Shown: one piece after another, positions 25,401 to 35,124 of the stretch
Position numbering within the stretch: position 1 is the stretch's first letter
Layout of the letters: the number at the start of each line of letters is the position of its first letter
Assembly (NCBI RefSeq): GCF_018334155.1
Contig: NZ_JAGXTP010000001.1
Span: 2,356,001-2,420,000, forward strand
Source of the DNA: Devosia litorisediminis
Lineage (GTDB): Bacteria > Pseudomonadota > Alphaproteobacteria > Rhizobiales > Devosiaceae
Direction: 5' to 3'
Length of the DNA: 64,000 nt
The notes under the pieces: generated by a model
What the model saw: only the letters and a program-made list of their open reading frames with translations
What the model was told of the DNA's origin: nothing
Databases searched by the model: none
Made by a program: the position numbers and the translations under genes

Positions 25401-26360
25401 ATGGACCAAATGCGCGATCCCTATTCCGTGCTTGGGGTGCCTCGTTCGGCTGGCGAGAAGGACATCAAGTCCGCCTATCGCAAGCTGGCCAAGAAGTTCC
25501 ACCCTGACCAAAATCCAGACGATCCTGCAGCGCACGGCAAATTTGCCGAGGCGACCAATGCCTATGACCTGCTCAACGACAAGGAAAAGCGGGCCCAGTA
25601 CGATCGCGGCGAGATCGATGCCGACGGCAATCCGAAGTTTGCCGGCTTCCATCCCGGCGCCGGCGGGCAGCGTGATGGCCGCACCGCGCAGGGCGGCTTC
25701 ACAGCTGAGGACATCCTCAAGGAATTCATGAGCGGCTTTGGCGGCCAGCCGCGTGGCGGCGCTGGTCGTGGCCCCGGCCCCGGTGCCGGCGGCGCCCAGT
25801 GGGACCCGTTTGCCGGCGCAGCTGCAGGCGGCGGCGCTGGCGCAGGACGCGCCATGAAGGGCGATGATGTGGTGGTCAACGCCACCGTCTCGCTCGAGGA
25901 TGCCCACAAGGCGGCCTCGATCCAGGTGCGCATGCCCAGCGGCAAGGTGCTTTCGGTCAAGCTGCCCGAGAAGGTCGAAGAGGGCCAGCAGATCCGGCTC
26001 AAGGGCCAGGGGTCTCCCGGCATGGGCGAGCCCGGCGATGCGCTGGTCACGGTGCGTTTTGAAAAGTCCAAGCAGTTCCGCCGCGATGGGGCCGATATCC
26101 GCACCGATGTGCCGATCACGCTCTATGAGGCGGTGCTGGGTGCCAAGGTGCGCGTCCCGACGCTGGATGGCTCTGTCGAGTTGAACCTGCCACCAGGCAT
26201 GGATACCGGCAAGGCGCTGCGCCTGAAGGGCAAGGGGCTCTATGGCGCCGGCGATCTCTACGCCAATCTCAAGGTCATCCTGCCGCCCGGCGGGGATGCC
26301 GATCTCGAGGCGCTGGCCCGCTTCATGCGTGACCAGAAGCCCTACAAGGTCCGCGACTAG
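25401..26360 (+). CDS. DnaJ-type J-domain protein (CbpA-like)
   Basis: A 319-residue co-chaperone. The J domain covers about residues 5-70 with the HPD motif in KKFHPDQNP and ends at EKRAQYDRGE. A Gly-rich linker follows, then two C-terminal substrate-binding domains (DVVVNATVSLEDAHKAAS onward, ending LARFMRDQKPYKVRD). The Cys-rich zinc finger of true DnaJ is absent, so it is of the CbpA class. It stimulates DnaK ATPase and hands over unfolded clients. A second ATG three codons downstream is a possible start. Confidence 0.93.
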   Translation: MDQMRDPYSVLGVPRSAGEKDIKSAYRKLAKKFHPDQNPDDPAAHGKFAEATNAYDLLNDKEKRAQYDRGEIDADGNPKFAGFHPGAGGQRDGRTAQGGFTAEDILKEFMSGFGGQPRGGAGRGPGPGAGGAQWDPFAGAAAGGGAGAGRAMKGDDVVVNATVSLEDAHKAASIQVRMPSGKVLSVKLPEKVEEGQQIRLKGQGSPGMGEPGDALVTVRFEKSKQFRRDGADIRTDVPITLYEAVLGAKVRVPTLDGSVELNLPPGMDTGKALRLKGKGLYGAGDLYANLKVILPPGGDADLEALARFMRDQKPYKVRD

Positions 26361-26370
26361 CGAAACCCTG

Positions 26371-26392
26371 CCTCTCCCCTTAAAGGGAGAGG
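26371..26392. terminator. Hairpin between convergent genes
   Basis: CCTCTCCC pairs with GGGAGAGG around CTTAAA, in the 42-base gap where the J-domain gene and tsaC converge. No clear T-run on either side, so it may act as a weak bidirectional terminator or be one of the local G-rich palindromic repeats. Confidence 0.5.
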
Positions 26393-26402
26393 TGAGGACA
26401 CC

Positions 26403-27338
26403 CTAGTCCCTTGGCGCCGCGGCGCGCTGCAAACGATCATTGATGGCTTCGCCCAGCCCCCGGTCGGGGACTGGCGCCACTGCGATCATGTCGGCGCCCA
26501 GCCCATCAAGCTCATGCAACATGGCGAACAGATTGCGCGCGGCTTCATGAAGGTCGCCACTGGGTGAGAGATTGCGCGTGGGACCGGCAAAATCTTGGGC
26601 CTTCCCGAAGGCCAGATAGGCCTCTCCCGCCTTTGGCGTGGTGTTCAGCCGCAGGCTGGCATTGGGCGCATAATGGCTCACCAGCATGCCCGGCGCCGCC
26701 ACGGCTGCGTCCTTGTCGGCTACAGCCACTGACAGGCCCAGCGCCTGCTCGATATCGTGGCGGGCGATCGCGCCGGCGCGCAATTGCACCAGTTGATCTT
26801 CCAGCACCCGCACAATGGTGGATTCCACCCCGGCCCGGCAGGGCCCGCCATCAAGTACCGGTACGCGCCCATCAAAACCCAACCGCACCTGAAAAGCCGT
26901 GGTCGGGGACAGCCGCCCCGAAGGATTGGCCGAGGGTGCAGCGAGCGGCTTGCCAACAGCGGCCAGCAGCGCCAGTGCCAGCGGGTGATCGGGAATGCGG
27001 ATGGCCACGGTATCGAGCCCGGCCATGGCAACATCGGCCAGTCCATTGCCCGGCCTGGCGGGCAGCACCAGGGTCAGCGGTCCGGGCCAGAGCGCTGCAG
27101 CCCGTCGGGCCAGTGGCGAAAACTCGGCCAGCGTCTCGGCCATGGCCAGATCGGCGCAATGGATGATCAACGGATTGAAGCGCGGACGGCCCTTGGTCTC
27201 ATAGATCGAGAGGACCGCATCGGCATTGGTGGCGTCGGCGCCCAGCCCATACACGGTCTCGGTGGCAAAGGCGCATAACTGGCCGGCGCGCAGCAGGGCT
27301 GCAGCGTCTTCCACCGTTTTCGGATCAGAATGGGTCAT
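26403..27338 (-). CDS. tsaC: L-threonylcarbamoyladenylate synthase (Sua5/TsaC type)
   Basis: It makes threonylcarbamoyl-AMP from threonine, bicarbonate and ATP for the t6A37 modification of ANN-decoding tRNAs. The YrdC domain fills the first 200 residues: FATETVYGLGADA, KGRPRFNPLIIH, PLTLVLPA, APSANPSGRLSPT and STIVRV. A further domain at the C-terminus contains HYAPNASLRL, giving the longer Sua5 layout (311 residues). I chose ATG 27338 with AAGGA four bases before it; ATG 27350 is a close alternative, and the frame runs on to 27446 with no family similarity. Confidence 0.92.
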   Translation of the reverse strand: MTHSDPKTVEDAAALLRAGQLCAFATETVYGLGADATNADAVLSIYETKGRPRFNPLIIHCADLAMAETLAEFSPLARRAAALWPGPLTLVLPARPGNGLADVAMAGLDTVAIRIPDHPLALALLAAVGKPLAAPSANPSGRLSPTTAFQVRLGFDGRVPVLDGGPCRAGVESTIVRVLEDQLVQLRAGAIARHDIEQALGLSVAVADKDAAVAAPGMLVSHYAPNASLRLNTTPKAGEAYLAFGKAQDFAGPTRNLSPSGDLHEAARNLFAMLHELDGLGADMIAVAPVPDRGLGEAINDRLQRAAAPRD

Positions 27339-27426
27339 GACATCCTTCATGGGTCTCGGCGTTGTTTGACAACGCCAACGAGGCGCGTCAAGACGAAGGG
27401 GCAAGAGCATAGGAGCCCGACCGCGC

Positions 27427-28374
27427 GTGAGTACGCTACTTGTCAATCAACCGAACTTCGCCGATCACGTCACGCCGCAGGGTCATCCCGAGCGCGCGGA
27501 CCGGCTGCGCGCCGTCGAAGACGCCCTGGCGCGACCCAGGTTCGACAAGCTGATCCGGCGCGATGCCCCCAGTGGGGATCTTACGCTGGCCGAGCTGGTG
27601 CACAATGCTGCCTATATGGCCAAGCTGCGCGATGCGCGCCCCGCAGAGGGTATTGGCCAGCTTGATCCGGACACCTTCATTTCCGCAGGGTCGCTGGCTG
27701 TTGCCGGTACCGGGCTCGGCGGCGCATTGAGCGCTTTGGACGCGGTGCTGATGGGGGAAGTCGACAATGCCTTCTGCGCCATTCGCCCGCCGGGCCACCA
27801 CGCCGAAATTGCCACGCCCATGGGGTTCTGCCTGATCAACACCGTGGCCATCACGGCGCGTGAGGCACAGCGCAAATATGGCGCGGAGCGTGTCGCCATC
27901 ATCGATTTCGACGTGCATCATGGCAATGGCACACAGGATATCTTCAAGGCCGACCCGAGCGTGTTTTACGCCTCGAGCCATCAGATGCCGCTGTTTCCGG
28001 GTACCGGCAGGGCTGACGAGACCGGGGTGGGCAATATCGCCAACAGCCCGCTTGATCCCCATACCGGTGGCGCTGAAATGCGCGACGCCTACCTCACCCG
28101 CATCATCCCCGCGCTGGTCGATTTCTCTCCCGATCTGATCCTGATTTCGGCGGGTTTCGACGCCCATGAGCGCGATCCACTGGCCCAGTTGAACTGGAGC
28201 TCGGCCGACTATGGCTGGATCACGGGTAAATTGATGGATGTGGCCGACCGCTACTGCGGGAACCGCATTGTTTCGCTGCTCGAAGGTGGCTATGACCTCA
28301 AGGGACTGGCCGGTGGGGTTTCCCATCACGTAGCCATGCTGATGGACGGTGCCATCGGGCACCTGGACGAATAG
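27427..28374 (+). CDS. Histone-deacetylase-family protein
   Basis: A 315-residue zinc amidohydrolase of the arginase/deacetylase fold, starting at GTG 27427. Active-site pieces are [19 protein letters not shown], the metal site [14 protein letters not shown], and [16 protein letters not shown] with the second Asp. Bacterial members act on acetylated small molecules such as acetylpolyamines, or on proteins; substrate unknown. It is followed 11 bases later by xseB. Confidence 0.92.
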   Translation: MSTLLVNQPNFADHVTPQGHPERADRLRAVEDALARPRFDKLIRRDAPSGDLTLAELVHNAAYMAKLRDARPAEGIGQLDPDTFISAGSLAVAGTGLGGALSALDAVLMGEVDNAFCAIRPPGHHAEIATPMGFCLINTVAITAREAQRKYGAERVAIIDFDVHHGNGTQDIFKADPSVFYASSHQMPLFPGTGRADETGVGNIANSPLDPHTGGAEMRDAYLTRIIPALVDFSPDLILISAGFDAHERDPLAQLNWSSADYGWITGKLMDVADRYCGNRIVSLLEGGYDLKGLAGGVSHHVAMLMDGAIGHLDE

Positions 28375-28385
28375 GAAATTTGCTG

Positions 28386-28628
28386 ATGGCCGACAATGAC
28401 GATGTGAAGACGCTGAGCTTTGAGGCCGCACTGGCCCAGCTCGAGGAAATCGTCGGCAAGCTGGAATCGGGCAAGGCCCCACTGGCGGAATCGATTGCCA
28501 TCTATGAGCGCGGCGAAGCTCTCAAGGCGCATTGCGAAGCGCTGCTCAAAGCCGCTGAGGCCCGCATCGAGAAGATCACCCTGTCGCGCGACGGCAATCC
28601 CACGGGCACCGAGCCCCTCGACGCCTAG
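28386..28628 (+). CDS. xseB: Exodeoxyribonuclease VII small subunit
   Basis: An 80-residue helical protein that joins XseA to form exonuclease VII, which degrades single-stranded DNA. The conserved core [32 protein letters not shown] is intact. Start ATG 28386, preceded by AGGAAA; the frame opens six bases earlier at TTG. It lies between the deacetylase-like gene and the SCO1 gene, probably in one transcript. xseA is not in the window. Confidence 0.94.
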   Translation: MADNDDVKTLSFEAALAQLEEIVGKLESGKAPLAESIAIYERGEALKAHCEALLKAAEARIEKITLSRDGNPTGTEPLDA

Positions 28629-28648
28629 GCGTCAGCCAGCGAGACATC

Positions 28649-29248
28649 ATGAACACCAAGACCCTCCGCAATCTGCGCGTCGTGCTGTGGTCACTTGTTG
28701 CCATTGTAGCAGTGGCGGCCACCGCGCTTTACGTATTCCAGCCCCCTGCCCGCCCACTGGGCATTACCGGGCAGGAATTCGCGCTGAACTCGACCCGCGG
28801 CGGCGCCTTCACCCAGGACGATCTGATTGGTCCACCCAGCCTGATCTTTTTTGGCTATACCTTCTGCCCCGATGTCTGCCCCACCACGCTGGCCGAAACC
28901 ACCGCCATCCGTGATGCGCTGGGGCTGACGCCGGAGCAGTTGCGCATCATCTTCGTGTCGGTCGACCCCGAGCGCGACACGCTCGAAATGGTCAGGGAAT
29001 ATGTCGAAGGTTTTGATCCGGGCGTGATTGGTCTGGTCGCCAGCAGCCTGGAACAGACCGAAAATGCCAAGGCCGCCTTTGGCGTGTTCTCTGAAAAGGT
29101 CGGCGAGCCCGGCGACCCCTATTACCTGGTCAACCACACCGCCCTGACTTTCCTGGTCAATGCTGATGGCACCTTCCAGGGCACGATTTCCTATGAGGAA
29201 GATCAGGACACTGCGACCGCCAAGGTCAAGCGTCTGGTCGGACTGTGA
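28649..29248 (+). CDS. SCO1/SenC-family copper-binding protein
   Basis: A 199-residue protein with one N-terminal membrane anchor and a periplasmic thioredoxin-like domain. The copper ligands are visible as CPDVC in FGYTFCPDVCPTT, and the His in NHTALTFLVN. It delivers copper to the CuA centre of cytochrome oxidase, or has a redox role. Its stop overlaps the GTG start of the tlyA-like gene by 4 bases. Confidence 0.94.
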   Translation: MNTKTLRNLRVVLWSLVAIVAVAATALYVFQPPARPLGITGQEFALNSTRGGAFTQDDLIGPPSLIFFGYTFCPDVCPTTLAETTAIRDALGLTPEQLRIIFVSVDPERDTLEMVREYVEGFDPGVIGLVASSLEQTENAKAAFGVFSEKVGEPGDPYYLVNHTALTFLVNADGTFQGTISYEEDQDTATAKVKRLVGL

Positions 29249-29988
29249 GCGAGCGCATCCGCCTCGATCTGGCGCTTGAACAGCGTGGTCTGCTGCCCAG
29301 CCGGGCGCGGGCACGCGACGCGATTTTGCGCGGCACCGTCACCATTAATGGTGTCACGGCGGTCAAGCAGAACCAGATGGTGGGCAAGGACGACAAGCTT
29401 GAGCTGAGCGATCCGGCTGCCAATTACGTCTCGCGCGCCGCTCTCAAGCTGGTCGCCGGGCTCGATGCTGGCGCCATCGACCCCAAAGGCAAGATCTGCG
29501 CCGATATCGGCTCATCCACGGGCGGCTTTACCCAGGTACTCATGGAGCGCGGGGCAGCCCGCATCTATGCCGTCGATGTCGGCCATGACCAGTTGCACCA
29601 GCGGCTCAAGGGCAGCGATCGCGTGGTCAGCATGGAAGGCGTCAACGCCAAGGATCTGACGGCAGAGGCCATTGCCGAGCCGATCGCCCTGCTGGTCTCC
29701 GATGTCAGCTTCGTTTCGGTCACCAAGGTTCTGGCAGCACCTTTGGCACTGTGCGCGCCCGGCGCCGATGCCGTCATCCTGTTCAAGCCGCAGTTTGAAG
29801 TGGGTCGGCGCAATGTGGGCAAGGGCGGCATCGTGACCAGTCAGGAGGCCATCGATACGGCCCTGACCGAAATGGTGGCCTTTATGCGCGAACAGGGCTT
29901 TGCCCACCGCCTGTCTATCCCCTCCCCCATTACGGGCGGCGACGGCAATACCGAAACGGTCGCGATTTTCAGCAAGACTGCAGGCTAG
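29245..29988 (+). CDS. TlyA-family rRNA 2'-O-methyltransferase
   Basis: A 247-residue protein. An S4 RNA-binding domain (residues 1-60, [22 protein letters not shown]) is joined to an FtsJ-like methyltransferase with the SAM loop [13 protein letters not shown] and the KPQFEVG motif. Members methylate ribose in 16S and 23S rRNA; the older name hemolysin is misleading. Start GTG 29245, translationally coupled to the SCO1 gene. It converges with aroC with a 4-base overlap. Confidence 0.92.
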   Translation: MSERIRLDLALEQRGLLPSRARARDAILRGTVTINGVTAVKQNQMVGKDDKLELSDPAANYVSRAALKLVAGLDAGAIDPKGKICADIGSSTGGFTQVLMERGAARIYAVDVGHDQLHQRLKGSDRVVSMEGVNAKDLTAEAIAEPIALLVSDVSFVSVTKVLAAPLALCAPGADAVILFKPQFEVGRRNVGKGGIVTSQEAIDTALTEMVAFMREQGFAHRLSIPSPITGGDGNTETVAIFSKTAG

Positions 29989-31100
29989 TTCCGCTCGAAC
30001 CCGAGGGCGCCTTCACGGCCGGTCTGGCCGCGGTGACGCAGATAGTGGTCGGCCAGCACCAGCGCCATCATGGCCTCGCCCACTGGCACGGCACGGATGC
30101 CGACGCAGGGGTCATGACGGCCCTTGGTGATGATATCGGTGTCTTGGTTGGTCGTGGTCACGGTCTGGCGTGGGGTCAGGATCGATGAGGTCGGTTTGAC
30201 GGCAAAGCGGCAGACCACCGGATCGCCATTGGAAATGCCGCCCAAAATGCCACCGGCCTGATTGGACAGGAAATAGGGTTTGTCCGCACCCGCCCGCATC
30301 TGATCGGCATTGTCGACGCCGGTCAGGCTGGCCGATTCAAAGCCGGCACCGATTTCCACCGCCTTGACCGCATTGATGCTCATCATGGCCGAGGCCAGAT
30401 CAGCGCTGAGTTTGCCATAGATCGGCGCACCCCAGCCTGCCGGCACGTTTTCGGCGACAACTTCGATTACCGCGCCAACCGAATTGCCTTCCTTGCGGAT
30501 GCCATCGAGATAGTCGGCCCACAGCGCTGCGGCCTTCGCATCGGCGCAGAAGAAGGGGTTTTCGCCGACCTGATCCCAGTCGAAATTGTTGTAGTCGATC
30601 TTGTGCGGACCAACCTGCACCAGGCTGGCACGGATGGTGATGCCGCCGAGCACCTGACGCGCAATGGCGCCAGCAGCCACGCGCGCTGCGGTTTCGCGCG
30701 CCGAGGTGCGGCCACCACCGCGATAATCGCGCACGCCATATTTCTGGTCATAGGTATAGTCGGCATGCCCGGGACGGTATTTGTCGCGGATGTCCGAATA
30801 GTCCTTGGAGCGCTGATCGGTGTTCTCGATCATCAACGAGATGGGCGTGCCAGTGGTACGCGGCCCGTCGGTGCGTTCATCTTCGAACACGCCGGAAAGG
30901 ATGCGAACCGCGTCGGCCTCGCGACGCTGGGTGGTGTATTTGGATTGGCCGGGCTTGCGACGGTCCAGATCGCGCTGAATGATCTCGGGCGTCAGCGTCA
31001 AGCCGGGAGGGCAGCCGTCGACAACCACGCCAAGGGCTGGCCCATGGCTCTCGCCCCAGGTGGTGAAGCGAAACAGATGTCCAAATGTATTGAATGACAT
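29985..31100 (-). CDS. aroC: Chorismate synthase
   Basis: A 371-residue enzyme that converts EPSP to chorismate with reduced FMN, the last common step to aromatic amino acids. Family signatures are [18 protein letters not shown] near the start, [20 protein letters not shown] in the middle, and [21 protein letters not shown] near the end. The length is usual for the family. Upstream on the same strand, 53 bases away, lies the histidine phosphatase gene. Confidence 0.97.
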   Translation of the reverse strand: MSFNTFGHLFRFTTWGESHGPALGVVVDGCPPGLTLTPEIIQRDLDRRKPGQSKYTTQRREADAVRILSGVFEDERTDGPRTTGTPISLMIENTDQRSKDYSDIRDKYRPGHADYTYDQKYGVRDYRGGGRTSARETAARVAAGAIARQVLGGITIRASLVQVGPHKIDYNNFDWDQVGENPFFCADAKAAALWADYLDGIRKEGNSVGAVIEVVAENVPAGWGAPIYGKLSADLASAMMSINAVKAVEIGAGFESASLTGVDNADQMRAGADKPYFLSNQAGGILGGISNGDPVVCRFAVKPTSSILTPRQTVTTTNQDTDIITKGRHDPCVGIRAVPVGEAMMALVLADHYLRHRGQTGREGALGFERN

Positions 31101-31153
31101 GGCGCGGTCCCGGATGTTGTCGACGTTCTAGGGGCCTATGGCCGAGTGGTCAA

Positions 31154-31801
31154 TCAACGTGCCGACTGGCGTTGTGCATCCCACGTATTGGCAGCCGAGT
31201 GCAGCGCCATCTGCCGACCCGTGAAATGGGCAATCACCCCCTGCGGCGGCGGCCAGTTGAGCACATCGGCCCGCTCGGCGCCCTCGACCAGATGGCGCAG
31301 CACGCGCAGCACACCGCCATGGGCGACAACCACGGCGTTTTGCGTCAGCTCCTGCGCGAAATCGAGCAGGCGATTGGCCACATCATCATAGTTTTCGCCG
31401 TTTTCGGGCCGGAAGTGCCAGTAGCTGGCATCGCGCTGGCCCGGCGCCTGAGCCATTTCCGCGCTGAGATCAGCGTGCAGCCGGCCTTCCAGATCGCCGA
31501 ATGAAATCTCGATCAGCCGCTTGTCGAGAATGACAGGGGGCAGCTCGATATCGAAAGCGGCGCGCATGCGGTCCATGGTTTCGGATGCGCGGCTGAGCGG
31601 GGAGGCAAACCAGTTCAGCGATGTGGGATCAACACCATCGCGTTCGAGCATTTCGCGCAGCAGAATGCCATTGGCATCGGCCTGCAACTGCCCGGTCCTG
31701 TTGAGCGGAATATCCTTGCTGCCCTGGTAGCGCTGTTCGCGGTTCCAGTCCGTTTCGCCGTGCCGGGCAAAGTAAAAATCCGGCCATTGAAAGGTCGTCA
31801 T
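31154..31801 (-). CDS. Histidine phosphatase family protein (phosphoglycerate-mutase-like)
   Basis: A 215-residue phosphatase from ATG 31801. The catalytic His is in YFARHGETDWN, the Arg/Glu region in SFGDLEGR and the second His in VVVAHGGVLRVL. The substrate of this broad family cannot be read from sequence. The open frame goes on upstream to 32155, but that stretch has no family similarity and runs through the gap before the FAD-linked gene. Confidence 0.9.
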   Translation of the reverse strand: MTTFQWPDFYFARHGETDWNREQRYQGSKDIPLNRTGQLQADANGILLREMLERDGVDPTSLNWFASPLSRASETMDRMRAAFDIELPPVILDKRLIEISFGDLEGRLHADLSAEMAQAPGQRDASYWHFRPENGENYDDVANRLLDFAQELTQNAVVVAHGGVLRVLRHLVEGAERADVLNWPPPQGVIAHFTGRQMALHSAANTWDAQRQSAR

Positions 31802-31816
31802 GCTCAATCCCGCTCT

Positions 31817-31834
31817 CGCCAGTGCGTACTGGCG
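31817..31834. repeat. Perfect hairpin in the divergent gap
   Basis: CGCCAGT pairs with ACTGGCG around GCGT, starting 16 bases upstream of the phosphatase ATG in the 298-base gap 31802-32099. On the plus strand it is followed by TTTGTT. It could be a regulator site or leader hairpin of the minus-strand gene. Also in this gap is TGGTG-C-CACCA at 31979-31989. Nothing else firm was seen there. Confidence 0.4.
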
Positions 31835-32099
31835 TTTGTTGGCCCCAGATGATGGGCAGTTTCGGCGCTGGCGTTGGCGCCCGGTTGACGGGCAGCAGCA
31901 CGCCGATGACAGCGACGCCAGTACCAAATTAGTGGATCTTGCTTCTGACACCACCGGCCAGAGCGACTGGCAGCTATGTGGTGCCACCAGCAGAATTGAT
32001 ATTATGTCGTACTGGAGTCGTTGGCCCGCTTGTGGCACATGGCACCCTGATGGGGCAAGATTGCCGCGCGTTTCGAGATCACCAGACAACGGAATTTCA

Positions 32100-33515
32100 A
32101 TGTCGGTTTCCGCCGCCACCATTGTCGACCAGCTCACGGCCCTGCTTGGTGCCAATGCCGTGATCGGGGAGCCGGGACAGATGGGGATCTATCTGCACGA
32201 GCCGCGCAAGCGCTTCCACACGGGGGCCGCCGCGGTGGTCATGCCCAGTTCGATCGAACAGGTGCAGGCCATCGTGCGCTGGGCCAATGCAGCCGGCGTC
32301 GGCATCATCGCCCAGGGCGGCAATACCGGTCTGGTCGGGGCGCAGGTGCCCCTGCGCGGCGACGAGGTGATCATCAGTATGGCCAAGCTGGACCGCATCC
32401 GCGCCGTTGATACGGCCGCAGGCACCATGACCGCCGAAGCCGGGGTCATTCTGGAAAATGCCCACGCCGCTGCCGAAGCGCAAAACACCATCTTCCCGCT
32501 CTGGCTGGCCTCCCAGGGCTCGGCGCGAATTGGCGGTCTGCTGGCCTCCAATGCCGGTGGCGTCAATGTGCTGGCCTATGGCAATGCGCGCGAGCTGACC
32601 ATGGGCGTCGAGGCTGTCATGGCCGACGGGCAGCGCTATCAGGGGCTGAACTCACTGAAAAAGGACAATACCGGCTACGATCTGCGCGATCTGCTGGTCG
32701 GCTCGGAGGGCACACTGGGCATCATCACGGCAGCCACGCTCAAGCTGTTCCCCAAGCCCGAAGACTACGAGACCACCATCGTCAACATTGCCGGGCCCGA
32801 AGCGGCGCTACCGCTGTTTGAATTGCTGCGGGCACGCATTGGTGGCCGGCTCAACGCTTTTGAGCTGGTGCCCCATATCGGGCTGGAAATGCAGCTCAAG
32901 CACGGATTTCTGGATTCCGACCCCACTGCCGGGGCCTCGCCCTGGTATGCGCTGATCGAAGTGGCGCGCATGCAGGGCGGCGAGGCAGGCAGCCTGATGA
33001 GCGCCATCGAGACCGCCTTTGAACAGGGCTTGATCGACAATGCCGTGTTTGCCGAGTCGCTGGCTGACCGCACCCGCATGTGGTCGTTCCGCGAACAGAT
33101 GAGCGAGGTGCAATCCAAGGAAGGCGCCTCGATCAAGCATGACGTCTCGGTGCCGATTGCCGCGGTGCCGCAACTGATCGCCGAAGGCATTGCAGCGGGC
33201 GAGCGCGTTTCGCCGGGCATTCGCGCCGTGCCGTTCGGGCATATGGGCGATGGCAATATCCACTTCAATTTCAGCCAGCCCGAGGGCGCTGATCCCAAGG
33301 CGTTCATGGCCGAATATGACGAGAAGCTGCACGAGGCGATCTACGAGATCGTGCTCAAGCTGGGCGGTTCGGTGTCGGCCGAGCATGGCATTGGCCAGCT
33401 CAAGGTGGACCTGCTCAAGCAGGTCAAGGATCCCGTGGCGCTCTCGCTGATGCGCACCATCAAGACTGCGCTTGATCCGAAGGGCATTCTGAACCCCGGC
33501 AAGATGCTGGGCTGA
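32100..33515 (+). CDS. FAD-linked oxidase (D-2-hydroxyacid/D-lactate dehydrogenase type)
   Basis: A 471-residue flavoprotein. The FAD-binding PCMH domain covers about residues 35-220 with GGNTGLVGAQVP, SQGSARIGGLLASNAGG and LVGSEGTLGIITAATLKL. The C-terminal oxidase domain has the metal/substrate site RAVPFGHMGDGNIHFNF and SAEHGIGQLK. This subgroup includes D-lactate and D-2-hydroxyglutarate dehydrogenases that pass electrons to ETF or quinone. The start is ATG 32100 with GGA upstream; 100 further open codons upstream are not conserved-looking. The partner of this group, ETF-quinone oxidoreductase, is also in the window, but far away. Confidence 0.9.
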   Translation: MSVSAATIVDQLTALLGANAVIGEPGQMGIYLHEPRKRFHTGAAAVVMPSSIEQVQAIVRWANAAGVGIIAQGGNTGLVGAQVPLRGDEVIISMAKLDRIRAVDTAAGTMTAEAGVILENAHAAAEAQNTIFPLWLASQGSARIGGLLASNAGGVNVLAYGNARELTMGVEAVMADGQRYQGLNSLKKDNTGYDLRDLLVGSEGTLGIITAATLKLFPKPEDYETTIVNIAGPEAALPLFELLRARIGGRLNAFELVPHIGLEMQLKHGFLDSDPTAGASPWYALIEVARMQGGEAGSLMSAIETAFEQGLIDNAVFAESLADRTRMWSFREQMSEVQSKEGASIKHDVSVPIAAVPQLIAEGIAAGERVSPGIRAVPFGHMGDGNIHFNFSQPEGADPKAFMAEYDEKLHEAIYEIVLKLGGSVSAEHGIGQLKVDLLKQVKDPVALSLMRTIKTALDPKGILNPGKMLG

Positions 33516-33572
33516 CGGTTACAAAATGGTGCCGTCTTGTCCCCAGCGGCAAAGCGGCCCATCTATTGCGCC

Positions 33573-34133
33573 ATGTTGCTCAATATCGCCTTTCTCGACG
33601 ACGCCACCCGTCCCCCCGCCCCCAGGCTTGAGGGCCTGACCGACGCCCAGCGTCAGCCGGGCCAGCATCTCAAGATGATCCATGATCATCTGCGCGATAA
33701 CATGGCCACGCTGGGCAAGCTGATCGCGCGCGCCAAGGCCGGCAGCATCACGCCCGCCGAGATCGCGGCTGAAACCGGCGATCTGGCAATGGTCTCGAAC
33801 TATCGCCGCTTCGGCAATCTGTGCGGGCAGTATTGTCAGATCGTGCACACCCACCATTCCATCGAGGATTATGCGATCTTCCCGGCGCTGGCCGAGCAGG
33901 GTCCGGTATTCAAGGCCATTGCCGAGCGGCTGCAGGCCGAGCATGTGGTGGTCCATGAATTGCTGCTGGCACTGGTCGACGCGCTCAACGCGCTGGCCGG
34001 CGAGCCTACCCAGGCGCGGTTCGAAGAGACCCGGGAAATCTATCAGGCACTGGAGCGCGTGCTGCTGTCTCACCTTGGCTACGAGGAAGAGGCCATGGGC
34101 GACGCGCTGGGCTATTTCGATATCGGCGTCTAG
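33573..34133 (+). CDS. Hemerythrin-domain protein
   Basis: A 186-residue helical protein with four His/Glu-bearing segments in the order of hemerythrin: MIHDHLRDN, THHSIEDYAIFPAL, QAEHVVVHELL and LSHLGYEEEAM. It probably binds a di-iron centre; role unknown. The start is ATG 33573, though the frame opens at TTG 33537. It is larger than the hemerythrin-like protein at 2907 and carries a different N-terminus, MLLNIAFLDDATRP. Confidence 0.85.
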   Translation: MLLNIAFLDDATRPPAPRLEGLTDAQRQPGQHLKMIHDHLRDNMATLGKLIARAKAGSITPAEIAAETGDLAMVSNYRRFGNLCGQYCQIVHTHHSIEDYAIFPALAEQGPVFKAIAERLQAEHVVVHELLLALVDALNALAGEPTQARFEETREIYQALERVLLSHLGYEEEAMGDALGYFDIGV

Positions 34134-34188
34134 GGGGTCAGGGCCTCAGACGCGGGTCGACCTGTTTGGTTGCCCCATCCCCTCATAA

Positions 34189-34278
34189 CCTCCCCCTGTC
34201 GAGGGGAGGAATTGGTCTTGCGATTGTTGAGTATTTTGCCCGCAGCCCGCTCTGATTCCTCCCCCTATCAGGGGGAGG
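34189..34278. repeat. Pair of G/C-rich palindromic repeats
   Basis: Two hairpins lie in the gap between convergent genes: CCTCCCC-N7-GGGGAGG at 34189-34209, and CCTCCCCC-TATCA-GGGGGAGG at 34258-34278. They look like the REP-type palindromes common in Hyphomicrobiales genomes. They may also end transcription from both sides. Confidence 0.7.
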
Positions 34279-34323
34279 CCAGGAGGGGGTGAAGCCGCAG
34301 TAACAAAGCTCGCAAGATATCCC

Positions 34324-35052
34324 CTAAAACAGATCCAGCTGCCCGCCGCCGCCAGCGACCTTGCGCACCGGTTCCGGCTTTTCCACCGTCACCGGCACAA
34401 TCAGCCCCGGATCATCATCGCGCGCAGAATTGACCCGGGTCGACACGGGATGAAATTTCAGCGCCCCATCGGGCAGCGGCAGCGCCAGTTGGGCGGCGGT
34501 GTTGGCGCGCACATCACGTACGTTGAGCCAGTCATCGATCGCCTGCCCTTGCAGGATCGCAGGCATGCGATGATGGATGGGCGCGAGCTGGCCATTGGTC
34601 GGCACCGTGATGGTGGAGAGGCTATCGATCTCTTCGCCCTCGGGGCCACTCCAGGTGGCGTAGAGCCCGGCCAGCGCCATGGGCCGATCGTCCTCGAAGG
34701 TGATGTAATAGGGCTGCTTGGACTTGTCGGGATTGGTGTGCCACTCGTAATAGCCACTGGCGGGAATGATGCAGCGGCCATGCTTGAGGGCATCGCGGAA
34801 GGCGGGCTTTTCGCCCATGGTTTCCACCCGCGCATTGACCAGCAGCGGAAATTCGCGTGGATCCTTGACCCAGCGCGGCACCAGGCCCCAGCGTGCAAAA
34901 TGACCCTCGCGGCGACCGCCCTCTTCCCAGATCGCGGCAACGGGCTGGGTCGGGGCGATATTGTAGCGCGGCACCATCTCGATGTGATTGAGCAGCTTGA
35001 ACAGCTCTTCCATCATTTCAGGTGGCAATGTGGAGGCATAGCGTCCGCACAT
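34324..35052 (-). CDS. SOS response-associated peptidase (SRAP/YedK-HMCES family)
   Basis: A 242-residue protein that forms a covalent link to abasic sites in single-stranded DNA. The start is fixed by MCGRYAST, since Cys2 must be the first residue after Met removal. Other conserved positions are NARVET, SGYYEWHTNP with the catalytic Glu, and IHHRMPAIL with the His. The open frame continues to 35574 but has no family match. It ends with an acidic-free tail GGGGQLDLF. Divergent from the Nudix gene. Confidence 0.94.
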   Translation of the reverse strand: MCGRYASTLPPEMMEELFKLLNHIEMVPRYNIAPTQPVAAIWEEGGRREGHFARWGLVPRWVKDPREFPLLVNARVETMGEKPAFRDALKHGRCIIPASGYYEWHTNPDKSKQPYYITFEDDRPMALAGLYATWSGPEGEEIDSLSTITVPTNGQLAPIHHRMPAILQGQAIDDWLNVRDVRANTAAQLALPLPDGALKFHPVSTRVNSARDDDPGLIVPVTVEKPEPVRKVAGGGGQLDLF

Positions 35053-35124
35053 GTTCGATGTCTCCCAATTGGCCAACAACAGGTAGTGTGTGAACCAACG
35101 AATCGCAATTGGACGCCCAAACCT

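Noticed and set aside
31802..32099. N-terminal extensions of both the phosphatase and the FAD-linked gene
   Set aside because: Both frames stay open by chance through the shared gap, but neither extension resembles its family, and better starts exist at 31801 and 32100.
34450..35124. Long N-terminal extension of the Nudix gene
   Set aside because: It is antisense to the SRAP gene and has no similarity; GTG 35125 gives a normal Nudix length.
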